NCBI GenBank assembly: GCA_016219875.1
Contig: JACRJZ010000010.1
Coordinates: 1-64,000 of the forward strand
DNA length: 64,000 nucleotides
Direction of reading: 5' to 3'
Origin: Verrucomicrobiota bacterium
GTDB taxonomy: Bacteria; Verrucomicrobiota; Verrucomicrobiia; Limisphaerales; JACRJZ01
The stretch's first letter is position 1. Every line of letters begins with the position of its first letter. A model generated the notes under the pieces. That model had not been told where the DNA came from, did not search any database, and was given only the letters and a program-made list of their open reading frames with translations. This document shows, piece by piece, positions 44,584-54,500 of the stretch. A program made the translations under genes and the position numbers.

Positions 44584-45769
44584 CCTCAAATTCGCCTTCC
44601 GCCAATTGCTGAAGAACCCCGGCTTCACCGCCGTGGCCGTGCTCACGCTGGCGCTCGGCCGATGCGCTGGCATCGCCGCGGAAGCAAACAAACGGCCGCA
44701 GCCGGTTATTTCCAATCAGCATCCTGTCGGCGCGAACGTTGAACGGTTGCTGCGCGAAAAGCTGCCGCCCTTGCTATCACAGCATCACGTTCCCGGGGCG
44801 GCTGTGGCGGTCATTCGTGATGGTGAGTTAGTGACCAGCATTGTGGTCGGTGAACGCGAAGTCGGCAAACCGGCGAACCAGAACACGCTGTTCAATGTGG
44901 CGTCATTGACCAAGCCGGTCTTTGCCCACGCCGTCCTTGCGCTGGTGGACAGAGGCCAGTTCACTCTCGATGAACCACTCTCTCGCTATTGGATTGATCC
45001 AGACATCAAAGGAGATGCGCGACACCAATCCTTGACCGCGCGGCTGGTGCTCACTCATCGAACCGGGTTTCCGAACTGGCGCAACAAGACGAATCTACAA
45101 TTCAGATTCAATCCAGGAGAAGGCATCCGTTATTCCGGCGAAGGCTACGAGTATTTGCGCCGTGCCATCGAAGCGAAGCTGGCCCGGCCGATGGCCGAGA
45201 TCGTTTCTAATGAAGTGTTCCGGCCGTTCGGCATGACCAATACGCATTTTGTTTGGGAGCCAAAGTTCGAAGAGACGTTTGCTCAAGAACACGACAAACA
45301 AGGCCGCCGCCTGACAGTGCGACGGCAATTCAAAGCATGTGCTGCTGATGACTTGCTCACGACGATCAACGACTATGGGAGGTTCGTCGCTGCGGTCAGT
45401 CGCGGCGCAAATCTTTCGCCATCGCTCTTCCGCGAAGTATCCTCATCTCAGATTCCCTCCAGCATCCTCGCCGCTGCGGAACGTCCGAGCGACTTTGGCC
45501 TGTGCTGGGAACTTCTCAGGACGGATCGCGCCACCGCGCTGGTGCACAGCGGAGGGGATCCGGGAGTCTGCGCGCTCGCGCTGATCGTGCCGGAATCCAA
45601 AATTGGCGTAGTCGCGGTGACCAACGGTGATGACGGATGGCCGGTCATCGAGGCGGTCGTTTCTCTGGTCCTACCGTTCGGCGACGAATATCTCGCCGCA
45701 GCGCGGGCGAAACGCGAGAGAAAAGTGAATCACGTGGAGCCACCGACTCGAGACGCGCCTGCAAAGTGA
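44576..45769 (+). CDS. Serine hydrolase (class C beta-lactamase-like) with an ADOP-derived N-terminus
   Basis: 397 residues. Residues 1-28, MNDLKFAFRQLLKNPGFTAV then AVLTLALG, match the first membrane segment of ADOP permeases; the rest is a penicillin-binding/beta-lactamase-like serine hydrolase. Active-site motifs: S110-L-T-K113, Y186-S-G in the Y-x-N position, and H324-S-G-G in the KTG position. Such enzymes act as esterases, D-aminopeptidases or peptide hydrolases outside the cytoplasm. Here the permease segment seems to replace the signal peptide or anchor. It overlaps permease 5 by 8 bp and is followed by a second ADOP N-terminal remnant. Confidence 0.85.
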   Translation: MNDLKFAFRQLLKNPGFTAVAVLTLALGRCAGIAAEANKRPQPVISNQHPVGANVERLLREKLPPLLSQHHVPGAAVAVIRDGELVTSIVVGEREVGKPANQNTLFNVASLTKPVFAHAVLALVDRGQFTLDEPLSRYWIDPDIKGDARHQSLTARLVLTHRTGFPNWRNKTNLQFRFNPGEGIRYSGEGYEYLRRAIEAKLARPMAEIVSNEVFRPFGMTNTHFVWEPKFEETFAQEHDKQGRRLTVRRQFKACAADDLLTTINDYGRFVAAVSRGANLSPSLFREVSSSQIPSSILAAAERPSDFGLCWELLRTDRATALVHSGGDPGVCALALIVPESKIGVVAVTNGDDGWPVIEAVVSLVLPFGDEYLAAARAKRERKVNHVEPPTRDAPAK

Positions 45770-45791
45770 ATTCAATGAGGAGCCTGCTTCC

Positions 45792-45869
45792 ATGAACGAC
45801 CTCAAATTCGCCAATCGCCAGTTGCTGAAGAACCCCGGCTTCACCGCCGTGGCCGTGCTCTGCTTTTGA
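45792..45869 (+). pseudogene. ADOP permease N-terminal remnant (25 codons)
   Basis: ATG 45792 gives MNDLKFANRQLLKNPGFTAV then AVLCF and a stop at 45867-45869, directly against the ABC ATPase ATG (TGAATG). It repeats the first ~24 codons of the serine hydrolase gene almost exactly. It could be a relic of a lost permease or a translated leader that couples the next gene. Confidence 0.75.
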
Positions 45870-46577
45870 ATGCCTATGCAAGCCACCCTCCCATTGATCC
45901 AAATGGAGAACATCGAAAAGGTGTTTCTCACCGATGAAGTCGAGACGCACGCGCTGTCCGGCGTGAAACTGGAAATCCATCACGGCGATTACGTGTCCAT
46001 CTCCGGGCCGTCGGGCTGCGGCAAGTCCACCTTGCTCTCGATCCTCGGGCTGCTCGATTCACCGACGAGCGGTTCTTACGAGCTCCGTGGTGAGCCGGTT
46101 GCGGACCTCGACTACGCGAAACGCGCCCGCGTGCGCAATCGCGAGATCGGGTTCATTTTCCAAAGCTTCAATCTCATCGGCGACCTGACGGTGTGGGAGA
46201 ACGTCGAGTTGCCGTTGACCTACCGCGGGCTGACTGCCGCCGAGCGCCGCGAGCGTGTGGATGAAGCGCTGGCCAAAGTCGGCATGACTGCACGGGCCAG
46301 GCATTATCCGGCTCAACTCTCCGGCGGCCAGCAGCAGCGCGTGGCCGTGGCGCGCGCGCTCGGGGGGCGGCCGTCTATTCTCCTCGCGGACGAGCCGACG
46401 GGGAACCTCGACTCGAAAAACGGGGAGGCCGTGATGGCGCTCCTGCGCGAGTTGCACGCCGAAGGCGCGACGATTTGCCTGGTCACGCACGACGAGCGTT
46501 ACGCGCACGACGCGCAGCGAACCATCCGCTTGTTCGACGGCAAGATTGTCGGTGAGGAAGTCGCCGCCACGCGTTGA
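45870..46577 (+). CDS. ABC transporter ATP-binding protein (second, MacB/LolD type)
   Basis: 235 residues with Walker A GPSGCGKST, Q-loop IFQSFNLI, signature LSGGQQQRVAVARA, Walker B ILLADEPT and H-loop VTHDE. It is clearly distinct from the ATPase at 30395. With the following membrane fusion protein it would complete a MacAB-like exporter using one or more of the ADOP permeases. The start follows the remnant stop without a gap. Confidence 0.94.
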   Translation: MPMQATLPLIQMENIEKVFLTDEVETHALSGVKLEIHHGDYVSISGPSGCGKSTLLSILGLLDSPTSGSYELRGEPVADLDYAKRARVRNREIGFIFQSFNLIGDLTVWENVELPLTYRGLTAAERRERVDEALAKVGMTARARHYPAQLSGGQQQRVAVARALGGRPSILLADEPTGNLDSKNGEAVMALLRELHAEGATICLVTHDERYAHDAQRTIRLFDGKIVGEEVAATR

Positions 46578-46593
46578 TTCGTGGAGTCCTGTT

Positions 46594-47862
46594 ATGGATG
46601 TGCCCATCTCACCCGGAGTTCGCCGCCGCCGCAGAACGCGCCGCTGGCTGCTTGGCGGCGGAGTAGTCGCGGGGCTGGCCCTCGCCACACTTGGCCTCTC
46701 GCGCCTCCAGCCCGCCCTGCCTCGCGTCGAGAAAGCGTCGCTCTACCTCGGCACCGTGCAACGCGGCGAGATGGTCCGCCAGGTGCGCGGCAATGGCACG
46801 CTCGTGCCGGAGCAGATCCAGTTCGTCCAGGCCGAGTCGGATGGCCGCGTGGAGCGCATCTTCGTTCAACCCGGCGCGGCGGTCACGGCGGACACGGTGC
46901 TGATGGAACTGAGCAATCCGGAGTTGTTGCAGGGCACCTTCGACGCTGAATGGCAGTTGAAGGCCGCCGAGGCCCATCTCACCCAAGTGCGCGCGCAATT
47001 GGAGAATGAGCGCCTGGCGCTGCAGTCCGCGCTCGCCGCGTTGAAGGCCGACGCCACGCAGGCCGATCTGGACGCCCGCGTGAACGAAGAACTGGTCAAG
47101 GAGAAAATGGTTTCCAGCCTCGAGACACAACGTTCGCGCGCCAAAGCCGACGCGCTGCGCGAGCGCTGTGGGATCGAACAGCAGAGGCTCAAGACCAGCG
47201 GGGAATCCAGCGAGGCGCAGTTGGCCGTGCAGCAGGCCGAGGTGGAGCGGGCGCGGGCCTTGCTCGCGCGCAAGCGCCAGCAAGTCGCCGCCCTGCGGGT
47301 GCAAGCGGGCGTGGCCGGCGTGCTCCAGCAAATCGGCGACGCGGCGCCCCTGCAAGTCGGCCAGCGCGTGACGCCCAGTGCCACGCTCGCCAAGATTGTC
47401 GAGCCGACCCGTCTTAAGGCCGTGCTCAAAATCGCGGAGACGCAGGTGAAAGACGTGCAACTCGGACATAAGGCGGAGATTGACACGCGCAACGGGGTCG
47501 TGCCCGGCCACGTTGTCCGCATCGACCCGGCGGCCCAGAACGGCACGGTCACCGTGGATGTGACGTTGGCCGGAGTGCTGCCAAAAGGGGCGCGCCCGGA
47601 TTTGAGCGTGGACGGCGTCATCGAACTGGAGCGGTTGGAGTCGGTGCTCTATGTCGGACGCCCGGTGCAGGGCCAAGCCGAGAGCACGGTGAGCTTGTTC
47701 AAAGTGGCGGAGGGCGGCAAGGCGGCGCAACGCTTGATCGTCAGGCTGGGCCGCAGTTCAGTCAGTGTTATTGAAGTGGTGGAAGGCTTGCAGGTGGGGG
47801 ACCAAGTCATCTTGTCCGACATGGCGGCGTGGGACGGACACGAGCGCATTCGCATCGAGTAG
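46594..47862 (+). CDS. Membrane fusion protein (HlyD/MacA type)
   Basis: 422 residues: basic N-terminus RRRRTRRWLLGGG, one membrane helix (VVAGLALATLGLS), a lipoyl-like half-motif (VQAESDGRVERIFVQPGAAVTADTVL), a long coiled-coil hairpin (~110-235), then beta-barrel and membrane-proximal domains. It would link the inner-membrane permease to an outer-membrane channel. No TolC-like gene lies nearby. ATG 46594 is 16 bp after the ATPase stop; an upstream in-frame start overlaps that gene and is less likely. Last gene of the cluster. Confidence 0.9.
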   Translation: MDVPISPGVRRRRRTRRWLLGGGVVAGLALATLGLSRLQPALPRVEKASLYLGTVQRGEMVRQVRGNGTLVPEQIQFVQAESDGRVERIFVQPGAAVTADTVLMELSNPELLQGTFDAEWQLKAAEAHLTQVRAQLENERLALQSALAALKADATQADLDARVNEELVKEKMVSSLETQRSRAKADALRERCGIEQQRLKTSGESSEAQLAVQQAEVERARALLARKRQQVAALRVQAGVAGVLQQIGDAAPLQVGQRVTPSATLAKIVEPTRLKAVLKIAETQVKDVQLGHKAEIDTRNGVVPGHVVRIDPAAQNGTVTVDVTLAGVLPKGARPDLSVDGVIELERLESVLYVGRPVQGQAESTVSLFKVAEGGKAAQRLIVRLGRSSVSVIEVVEGLQVGDQVILSDMAAWDGHERIRIE

Positions 47863-47904
47863 CGGCCGTCGCCAGACCACGGCCGTCTTGGACCGAGTCC
47901 CCCC

Positions 47905-49158
47905 TCACTTCACTTCCAAGAACCCGTAAGTGCGCGACCAGCCGGCGTCGAGCCGCTGCTGGCCGTTGGTGCCGCCGAAGAGTTGGTACTGAAAGCGCAC
48001 GCTGTACTTGCCGGGGACCTTGGGCACGGTGACGTGGAACTGATGGAGCTTCTTCACGGTGTTGGTGGAGGCCCACTCCGCGGGCAGCGTCACCTCCGCT
48101 GTTTCCTGCGACGTGCCGCGGGCGAACGTCACGCCCAGCGTCGCGCGCGCCGGGGCACCCTGGAGCGGCGCGGGATTCCGCTTCATGGCCACGGCGAACT
48201 GCGCCGGCTGCCCTGGTTTGCCGGTGCGGGGGCTGCCCTCCGGCATACTGAGAATCACGCCGGGCTGCGCTTGGGAGACGAACATCACGTCACAACGGTT
48301 GGAGCCGAGCACCATGCTGAACGGGATGGCCCGCGGTCCCCACTCCGACTCGCAGGTGGCGAACTGACTGGCGCACCAAGCCGGGGGCTTGAAGAGGATC
48401 GCCGCTGCGCCGCTGTTGCCCACCAGATGCAAGCCTTCGTCCAGGCTCGTCGGGATCAGCACGCACTTGGCGGCGCTGCTGGGCTTGCTCAGTCCCCAAC
48501 TCACCATCTTCTCGTGGGTGACCACGAGCGGCGTCGAGCCGAGCTTGCGCCCCTCGGCGTACACATCCGCGCCCGGCACGGGAGAATGGATGACGAAAAG
48601 TGCGTCGCGGGCCAGCAGTGGCGGCGCGAGTTGCCAGCCCAGGTAACCAAGCCCCGCGACGGTGGCCGCGACAAACAGCGTGCGGGCGAAGCGCAACACT
48701 TGGAAATGCCAGAGCTGGTCCGGGACTTTCGGGTGCCATCGCCGCGCGAGGATCCACTGGGCCAGGGCGAAAAGAACGATCGCTGCGAAGTTCACGCCCG
48801 CACCCCGGGCTTGGATGACTTGGTCGCCCGAGACGATCCAGTTCAAGTTCTGCGAGGCCATCCACGGCCCGGCCTGTTTGGTGATCGGGCCGCTGGGATC
48901 GAGGGTCAGGACCACCACTTGGACCAGCAGCCAGACGCGCAACAACCCTTTCCACCACGGGTCGCCGACGAGCAGCATCAGGCCAGCCGTGATGCCCCAC
49001 ACCGCCAGCAACGGCCGCGTGAAGTTGCCCCAGCCGGGCGGATAAAGCTGGATCGAGGTCAGCGTGAGCACGCCGCAGGTGATGGCATAAAGGCCGAGCA
49101 GATACCCCGGCCAGCGCGCTGTGGTCTGGGGAGCAGACCCAGTTTCTTGCAAGTCCAT
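47905..49158 (-). CDS. Multi-pass membrane protein with a PEGA-like segment
   Basis: 417 residues, family not recognised. The N-terminal ~190 residues hold about five hydrophobic helices (YLLGLYAITCGVLTLTSI, PLLAVWGITAGLMLLV, LLRVWLLVQVVVLTL, AIVLFALAQWIL, LFVAATVAGLGYLGW). The rest is extracytoplasmic; PVPGADVYAEGRKLGSTPLV resembles a PEGA beta-domain, and the C-terminal ~100 residues look like beta strands. It converges on the exporter cluster (42-bp gap) and runs divergently from clpP. Confidence 0.65.
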   Translation of the reverse strand: MDLQETGSAPQTTARWPGYLLGLYAITCGVLTLTSIQLYPPGWGNFTRPLLAVWGITAGLMLLVGDPWWKGLLRVWLLVQVVVLTLDPSGPITKQAGPWMASQNLNWIVSGDQVIQARGAGVNFAAIVLFALAQWILARRWHPKVPDQLWHFQVLRFARTLFVAATVAGLGYLGWQLAPPLLARDALFVIHSPVPGADVYAEGRKLGSTPLVVTHEKMVSWGLSKPSSAAKCVLIPTSLDEGLHLVGNSGAAAILFKPPAWCASQFATCESEWGPRAIPFSMVLGSNRCDVMFVSQAQPGVILSMPEGSPRTGKPGQPAQFAVAMKRNPAPLQGAPARATLGVTFARGTSQETAEVTLPAEWASTNTVKKLHQFHVTVPKVPGKYSVRFQYQLFGGTNGQQRLDAGWSRTYGFLEVK

Positions 49159-49223
49159 GCCCGGTCGTATAGCACGGGGTTAGGGCGTGTGGCGATGGAT
49201 TTTTTTGCGTGCCGCACCCCTGC

Positions 49224-49252
49224 TTGACGCCCCCTCCCCCCTTCGTTAGGTT
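49224..49252 (+). promoter_or_regulatory. clpP-clpX promoter
   Basis: TTGACG (49224-49229), 17-bp pyrimidine-rich spacer, TAGGTT (49247-49252), 29 bp before the clpP ATG. Good sigma-70 geometry. No CIRCE or heat-shock element is visible. Confidence 0.65.
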
Positions 49253-49281
49253 GCGCCCGCCGCTTCACACGGCACTGAACT

Positions 49282-49920
49282 ATGCAAACGAACAACTTCC
49301 TGGTTCCGATGGTCGTCGAGCAGACGGGGCGCGGCGAACGTGGGTACGACATTTACTCACGACTGCTCGTGGACCGCATCGTCTTCCTGGGCACACCCAT
49401 CGATGACATGGTGTCCAATCTGATCATCGCGCAGTTGCTCTTTCTGCAGATGAACGATCCCAAGAAGGACATCCACCTCTACCTCAATTCCCCCGGCGGC
49501 AGTGTTACTTCCGGCCTGGCCATCTACGATACGCTGCAGTTCGTGACCTGCGACGTGAACACCTACTGCATCGGCCAGGCCGCCAGCATGGGAGCGGTCC
49601 TGCTCTGCGCCGGCACGAAAGGCAAACGCTACGCCCTCCCCAATGCCCGCATCATGATCCACCAACCCTGGGGCGGCGTGCAGGGCCAGGCCACCGACAT
49701 CAGCATCCAGGCCAAGGAAATCCTCCGCCTCAAAGACCGCCTCAACGAAATTCTGGCCCGGCACTGCGGCAAGACCGTCGATGACATCGCCAAAGACACC
49801 GACCGCGACCGTTTCATGTCGGCCGACGAAGCGAAGGACTACGGCCTCGTGGACCAGGTCGTGCAATCCCGCAAAGACATCCCCGGGCTGAATGAAGCGC
49901 CCAAGCCGGCCCTCGTCTGA
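49282..49920 (+). CDS. clpP: ATP-dependent Clp protease proteolytic subunit
   Basis: 212 residues with the catalytic triad Ser102 (GQAASMGAV), His127 (MIHQPWGG) and Asp176 (TDRDRF), in the usual ClpP spacing. It forms the tetradecameric chamber that degrades substrates fed by ClpX. The clpX start follows 36 bp after the stop, the classic clpP-clpX operon. Confidence 0.98.
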   Translation: MQTNNFLVPMVVEQTGRGERGYDIYSRLLVDRIVFLGTPIDDMVSNLIIAQLLFLQMNDPKKDIHLYLNSPGGSVTSGLAIYDTLQFVTCDVNTYCIGQAASMGAVLLCAGTKGKRYALPNARIMIHQPWGGVQGQATDISIQAKEILRLKDRLNEILARHCGKTVDDIAKDTDRDRFMSADEAKDYGLVDQVVQSRKDIPGLNEAPKPALV

Positions 49921-49956
49921 GCCGCCGATCTGCAATCCGCAATCCGCAATTCCCCC

Positions 49957-51243
49957 ATGGCCCGCCCCACCCACCTCACGATGTGCAGCTTCTGCGGCAA
50001 ATCGCACGCGGAAGTGAAGAAGCTCATCCAGGGGCCGGGCGTTTACATCTGCGACAGTTGCGTGATTCTCTGCAAGAGCGTCCTCGACAAGGAATTTGCC
50101 ACCGAGGCGCGCTCCCGGCCCGAACCGCTCATGCGCGTGCCCAAGCCGGCGGAGATCAAGCGGTTCCTCGACCAGCATTGCATCGGGCAGGAACACGCCA
50201 AGAAGACCCTGAGCGTGGCCGTCCACAACCACTACAAGCGCATCCAGCAAGAGCCCCCGCCCGCCGCCAATGAAGACTGGCGCGAGGCCGAGGGCGACGA
50301 GGTTGAAATCGAGAAGAGCAACATCCTCCTCATCGGCAACACGGGCTGCGGCAAGACTCTGCTCGCGCGCACCCTGGCCAAAGTGCTCGACGTGCCCTTC
50401 GCCATCGCGGATGCCACCACGCTCACCGAGGCCGGTTACGTGGGCGAGGACGTGGAGAACATCATTCTCCGGCTCTTGCAGAACGCCGATTACGACGTGA
50501 AGCGCACCCAGCGCGGCATTGTCTATATCGACGAGATCGACAAGATCGCCCGCAAGACCGAGAACGTCTCCATCACCCGCGACGTGTCCGGCGAAGGCGT
50601 GCAACAGGCGCTCTTGAAAATCCTCGAAGGCACCATCTGCAACGTCCCGCCCCAGGGTGGCCGCAAGCATCCGCAGCAGGAATACATTCGCGTCAACACC
50701 AACGGCATCCTCTTCCTCTGCGGCGGGGCCTTCATCGGACTGGAGAAACTCATCCAGCGCCGCCTGGGCCACCGCGTCATGGGCTTCGCCGCCGCCGAAC
50801 GCGGCCGCAAAGTCGCCGACATTGACCGCGACGAAATCCTCCACCTCGTCGAACCGGAAGACCTGATCGCCTACGGGTTTATTCCTGAATTCGTGGGCCG
50901 GCTGCCGATGGTGACGGTGCTGGACCCGTTGACGGCGGACCAGCTTGTCCAAGTCCTGACCGAGCCGCGCAACGCCCTGACCAAGCAGTACGCCAAACTC
51001 ATGGGCATGGAAGGCGTCGAGTTGGACTTCACCCCCGACGCGCTGCGGGAACTCGCCTCCCAGGCCATGAAGAAGGGCACCGGCGCGCGCGCCCTCCGCA
51101 GTCTGCTGGAGCGGCTGATGCTGGACGTGATGTTCGACGTGCCCAGCAGCGCGGACATCGCGGCCATCACCATCACGCGCGCCGTCGTCCAAGGCGAGAG
51201 CCACCCGCTCATCCGCCGCAAGAGCGACCAAGCCGCGGCATAG
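49957..51243 (+). CDS. clpX: Clp protease ATP-binding subunit ClpX
   Basis: 428 residues. The N-terminal Cys4 zinc domain (CSFCGKS ... [10 protein letters not shown]) selects substrates and adaptors. The AAA+ module has Walker A GNTGCGKT, Walker [10 protein letters not shown], sensor and pore loops (GYVGEDVEN), and the ClpP-binding loop region after [11 protein letters not shown]. Cotranscribed with clpP. Confidence 0.98.
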   Translation: MARPTHLTMCSFCGKSHAEVKKLIQGPGVYICDSCVILCKSVLDKEFATEARSRPEPLMRVPKPAEIKRFLDQHCIGQEHAKKTLSVAVHNHYKRIQQEPPPAANEDWREAEGDEVEIEKSNILLIGNTGCGKTLLARTLAKVLDVPFAIADATTLTEAGYVGEDVENIILRLLQNADYDVKRTQRGIVYIDEIDKIARKTENVSITRDVSGEGVQQALLKILEGTICNVPPQGGRKHPQQEYIRVNTNGILFLCGGAFIGLEKLIQRRLGHRVMGFAAAERGRKVADIDRDEILHLVEPEDLIAYGFIPEFVGRLPMVTVLDPLTADQLVQVLTEPRNALTKQYAKLMGMEGVELDFTPDALRELASQAMKKGTGARALRSLLERLMLDVMFDVPSSADIAAITITRAVVQGESHPLIRRKSDQAAA

Positions 51244-51300
51244 CGCGGATTGCTCACCGATGAGGGTCGGAGAAGTGGTGAAACACTCCCTCGCCCCATC

Positions 51301-51437
51301 GCCGTTGAATCAAGGCCAGCGGCACAGCCAAGCCGACAGGTTCCTGCTCTTAATCTTGCTCGTAATCTTCATCTCCCCAGCACTTCAGCGAGTAAGAGTA
51401 AGATGATGATTACGATGAAGAGCCTACCGCCGTTGCT
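51301..51437. repeat. Repeat family B, copy 2 (inverted relative to copy 1)
   Basis: Starts GCCGTTGAATCAAG and runs as the reverse complement of 21195-21343 to AGCCTACCGCCGTTGCT, where the far end becomes degenerate. It fills most of the 314-bp gap between clpX and the multicopper oxidase gene. Confidence 0.85.
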
Positions 51438-51557
51438 GAGTGGCAGGGGCACGATTGGCCCGCCGGGAAAACTCCCCCTCGGAAAAACGAAGCAGCGCCG
51501 TGAGTCCGCTCACGGCGCTGTGAGTGCCACCCCCTGAGTGCTGACATCCAGGTCCGC

Positions 51558-54500
51558 TCAGCGTGCCGTCTTCCCGGAGACGATGGGGCTGGGCGCCGAT
51601 TCGCCGGCGCTGTTGAAGGCCGTCACCTGATAGAAGTAGGTGGTGTTGGCGGTCAGGCCGGAGTTCGGGAAGCTGCCGGTGTTCGCCCCGGCGGTGCCCA
51701 CCAATTGCCACGGCCCGGTGGCCACGGTGCTCCGGTAGATGTTGAAGCCGCGCTCGTTGCTCGAGGCGTCAACCCAGTTCACCGTGAGACTGGTTTGGAG
51801 CCGCCCGGAGAGCCGCGTGTCGGTGGGGGCCGTGGGGACCGTTTCCGTGGTCGCGCTGCCGATGGTGGCGGCGATCCAGGCGGAAGCCCCGGCCACGTTG
51901 AAGGCGCGCACCCGGTAGGAGTAGCTGACCCCGACGGCAACCGAAGCGTCGGTGTAGGCGGTCACGTTCGGGCCGACGGTTGCCAAGGTTCCAAAGGCCC
52001 CGGTGCCGGCCGCGCGCTGGAGTTCAAAGCCGCTTTCGTCAGTGGAGTTGTCGGCCCACTTCAGCGTGATGGCGGAGGGCGAACTGCCGAAGGCGGACGG
52101 CGCCGTCGGCACGGCCGGGGTCGCCACCGTGGCGCTGGCCCAGGCGGAATTGCCGGCGGTCCCCGTGGCGCACACCCGATACGAGTAGGTCGTGCCGGCG
52201 ACCACGGTGGCGTCCCTCTGGCTGGTCACGTTCGCGCCCAGCGCGGCCACCAGCGTGTAAGCGCCGGGGACACCGCCCGCCACGGTCGCGCGTTCGAGCC
52301 GGAAGCCCGTTTCACTGACACCATTGTCCTGCCAGGTCAGGTTGAGAGCGAGCGGCGGTCCGCTCACGGCGGCGGCCAGCAGCGCGGGGGCCGTCGGGAC
52401 GCCATTGTTCACCTGCAGGACCAGCGGGCGCATCATGTCGTTTTCTTCGTGGCCGAGCAGGTGGCAGTGCCAGACGTACTCCCAGCCGTAGTCCGTGAGC
52501 GGATTCACGACCGGGTCCACCGGCATGGTCACGTCCCGCGGGCGGACGCTGTTCGGCACGGAGAACGGCAAGGCGGGCTTGGCCGCCCGGACGGCGACGA
52601 CGAGACTCTCGAAGGGGTTCACGCGAATGCTTTCCTTCCAACCCAGCTCGTTGGCGTCGGGTGGGGTGATCACGCCGGCGGCGTCCACGCGGTTGATGAC
52701 TTGCACGTTGAGCAAGTGCCAGTGAATGACGTGGGTGTCCACGCCGCGATGGACCAAAGCCCATACTTCGGTCGCGCCCTCGGGCAGGGTTTCCGTGATC
52801 GGCTTGTCGAAGGTGAGGCCAAAGGTGGCGTGGCCCTGGTTGTTCATGGTGACGGTCGTGTCGCCGAGGACGGCGCTCATGCGGCCCAGGTTGTCGAAGC
52901 CCTCCGTGACGGTCTTCACTTTGATGGGAATGCCATTGAGGTACTGCTGTCCGGCAATGGCGCTGATCAGGGCGTTGTCCGCCACCACGCCGGCCGGCAC
53001 GATCAGGGCCGGTTGGGAGCTGGCGAAAGCCGCCGCCAGAGCGGTGTTCAGCGCGGCGGTGTTCAACGCGGCTGCCGGCGTGCCTTCCACCTGGAATTGC
53101 ATCAAGGTCCGGGTGTTGGGGCCGTAGCCCGCCAGGGTGGACGGGGCGCCGCCAAACGCGGTGAGGTCCGGATTGCCGGTGTAGTAATCGTAGCGCAAGT
53201 CTTCCAGCGGCAGCGGCGCCGGCGCGTCGTTGTAGAGGATCAGCTTGGAACCGGGCGGCACCGCGGAGAAGTCCACGACGATGTCCGCGCGCTCGGCCGG
53301 TCCGAGCAAGAGGGTGTAGCGATTGACGTTGCCGAGAGTGGCGCTGCGGGTGTCCGTGTCGTAGCCGATCGGCTGGGGCGGGTTGTTCAGGACCGCCGGC
53401 ACCGGCAGCAGGCCGCCTTCGTTGCCGATCTGGTAAAAGGCCGGGCCAGGGCGCGTCATGTCCGGTTCGCCGGACGTGCGATGGAGACCGTCGGGGTCAG
53501 CGGCGTTGCCCTGGGCATAGTACAACTGCAGGTTGAGCATGCGGTCGTTGCAGGCATTGAGGACGCGAAACCGGTAGGCCTTCGGCTGCACCTTGAGGTA
53601 AGGATAGGCGGTGCCATTGACCACGGGCGTGTCCATGAAGGCCTCCGGCACGTGGGAGATGGCCGGCAGCGGGCCGTTGGTGTTGACCGGCGGCCAAACC
53701 AGCGCGCCGTAATCCCATCGCCCGACGGGATTGATGCCGTCCACCGCTTTCGGATCCTGGTTCGGCTGATAAACGTGCGGGAACCAGAGATTGCCCAGTC
53801 CGCCCCATTGGGCCGTGTTCCACAGCGGATCGGTCGCCGCCAGTTGCGCGGGGCCAGGCACGAAGGTCTTGTCCTGGATGATCAGAGGAATCTGGTCCGC
53901 CGGGACGACGCCAGCATTGACCAGCCCTTGCTCAGCCGGGTCGGTCAAGAGGTAGCCAGCAGCCTCGCCGGCATAGACATTCAGGCGGGTGAGGCCGTAG
54001 GCATGGTCGTGATAGAACATGAGCCGGCTGCTCTGCTGGTTGGGCCAGTAGAACGTCATCGAGCCGCTGCCCTGGACGGGCATGTCCGGCACGTCCACCA
54101 CGCTCACCCCCTTGGGATAGGAGGTCACTTCGCCCGCAGGGGTGATCCACTGGTGCGGCGTGCCGTCACTGATCCACGGACCAAAGATGCCGTGGAGGTG
54201 AAGGGTGGCGCGGTTTTGGGTGTAGTTCTCCCCCATGACGGGACCGGCGCCGGCCCCCATGACCGTGGTGTCCACCGGCAGGAAGAGGTTGCCGGCGGGG
54301 CCCGTGGCCAGTTGGTTGACGAACTTGACCCGCACCGGCCGGTCCCGCTTGGCGACGATCAGCGGCCCGAGGTATTGGGACGATTTGTCCGGCCCGTTGA
54401 TCTGGTAATAGCCTCGGAGCTTGGTGCCCGTGACGGGCAGATCGGAGTGCATGCGCGCCGCGTAGTCCCGCAACCCGATCTCGTAGTAGTCCGAGCCGGG

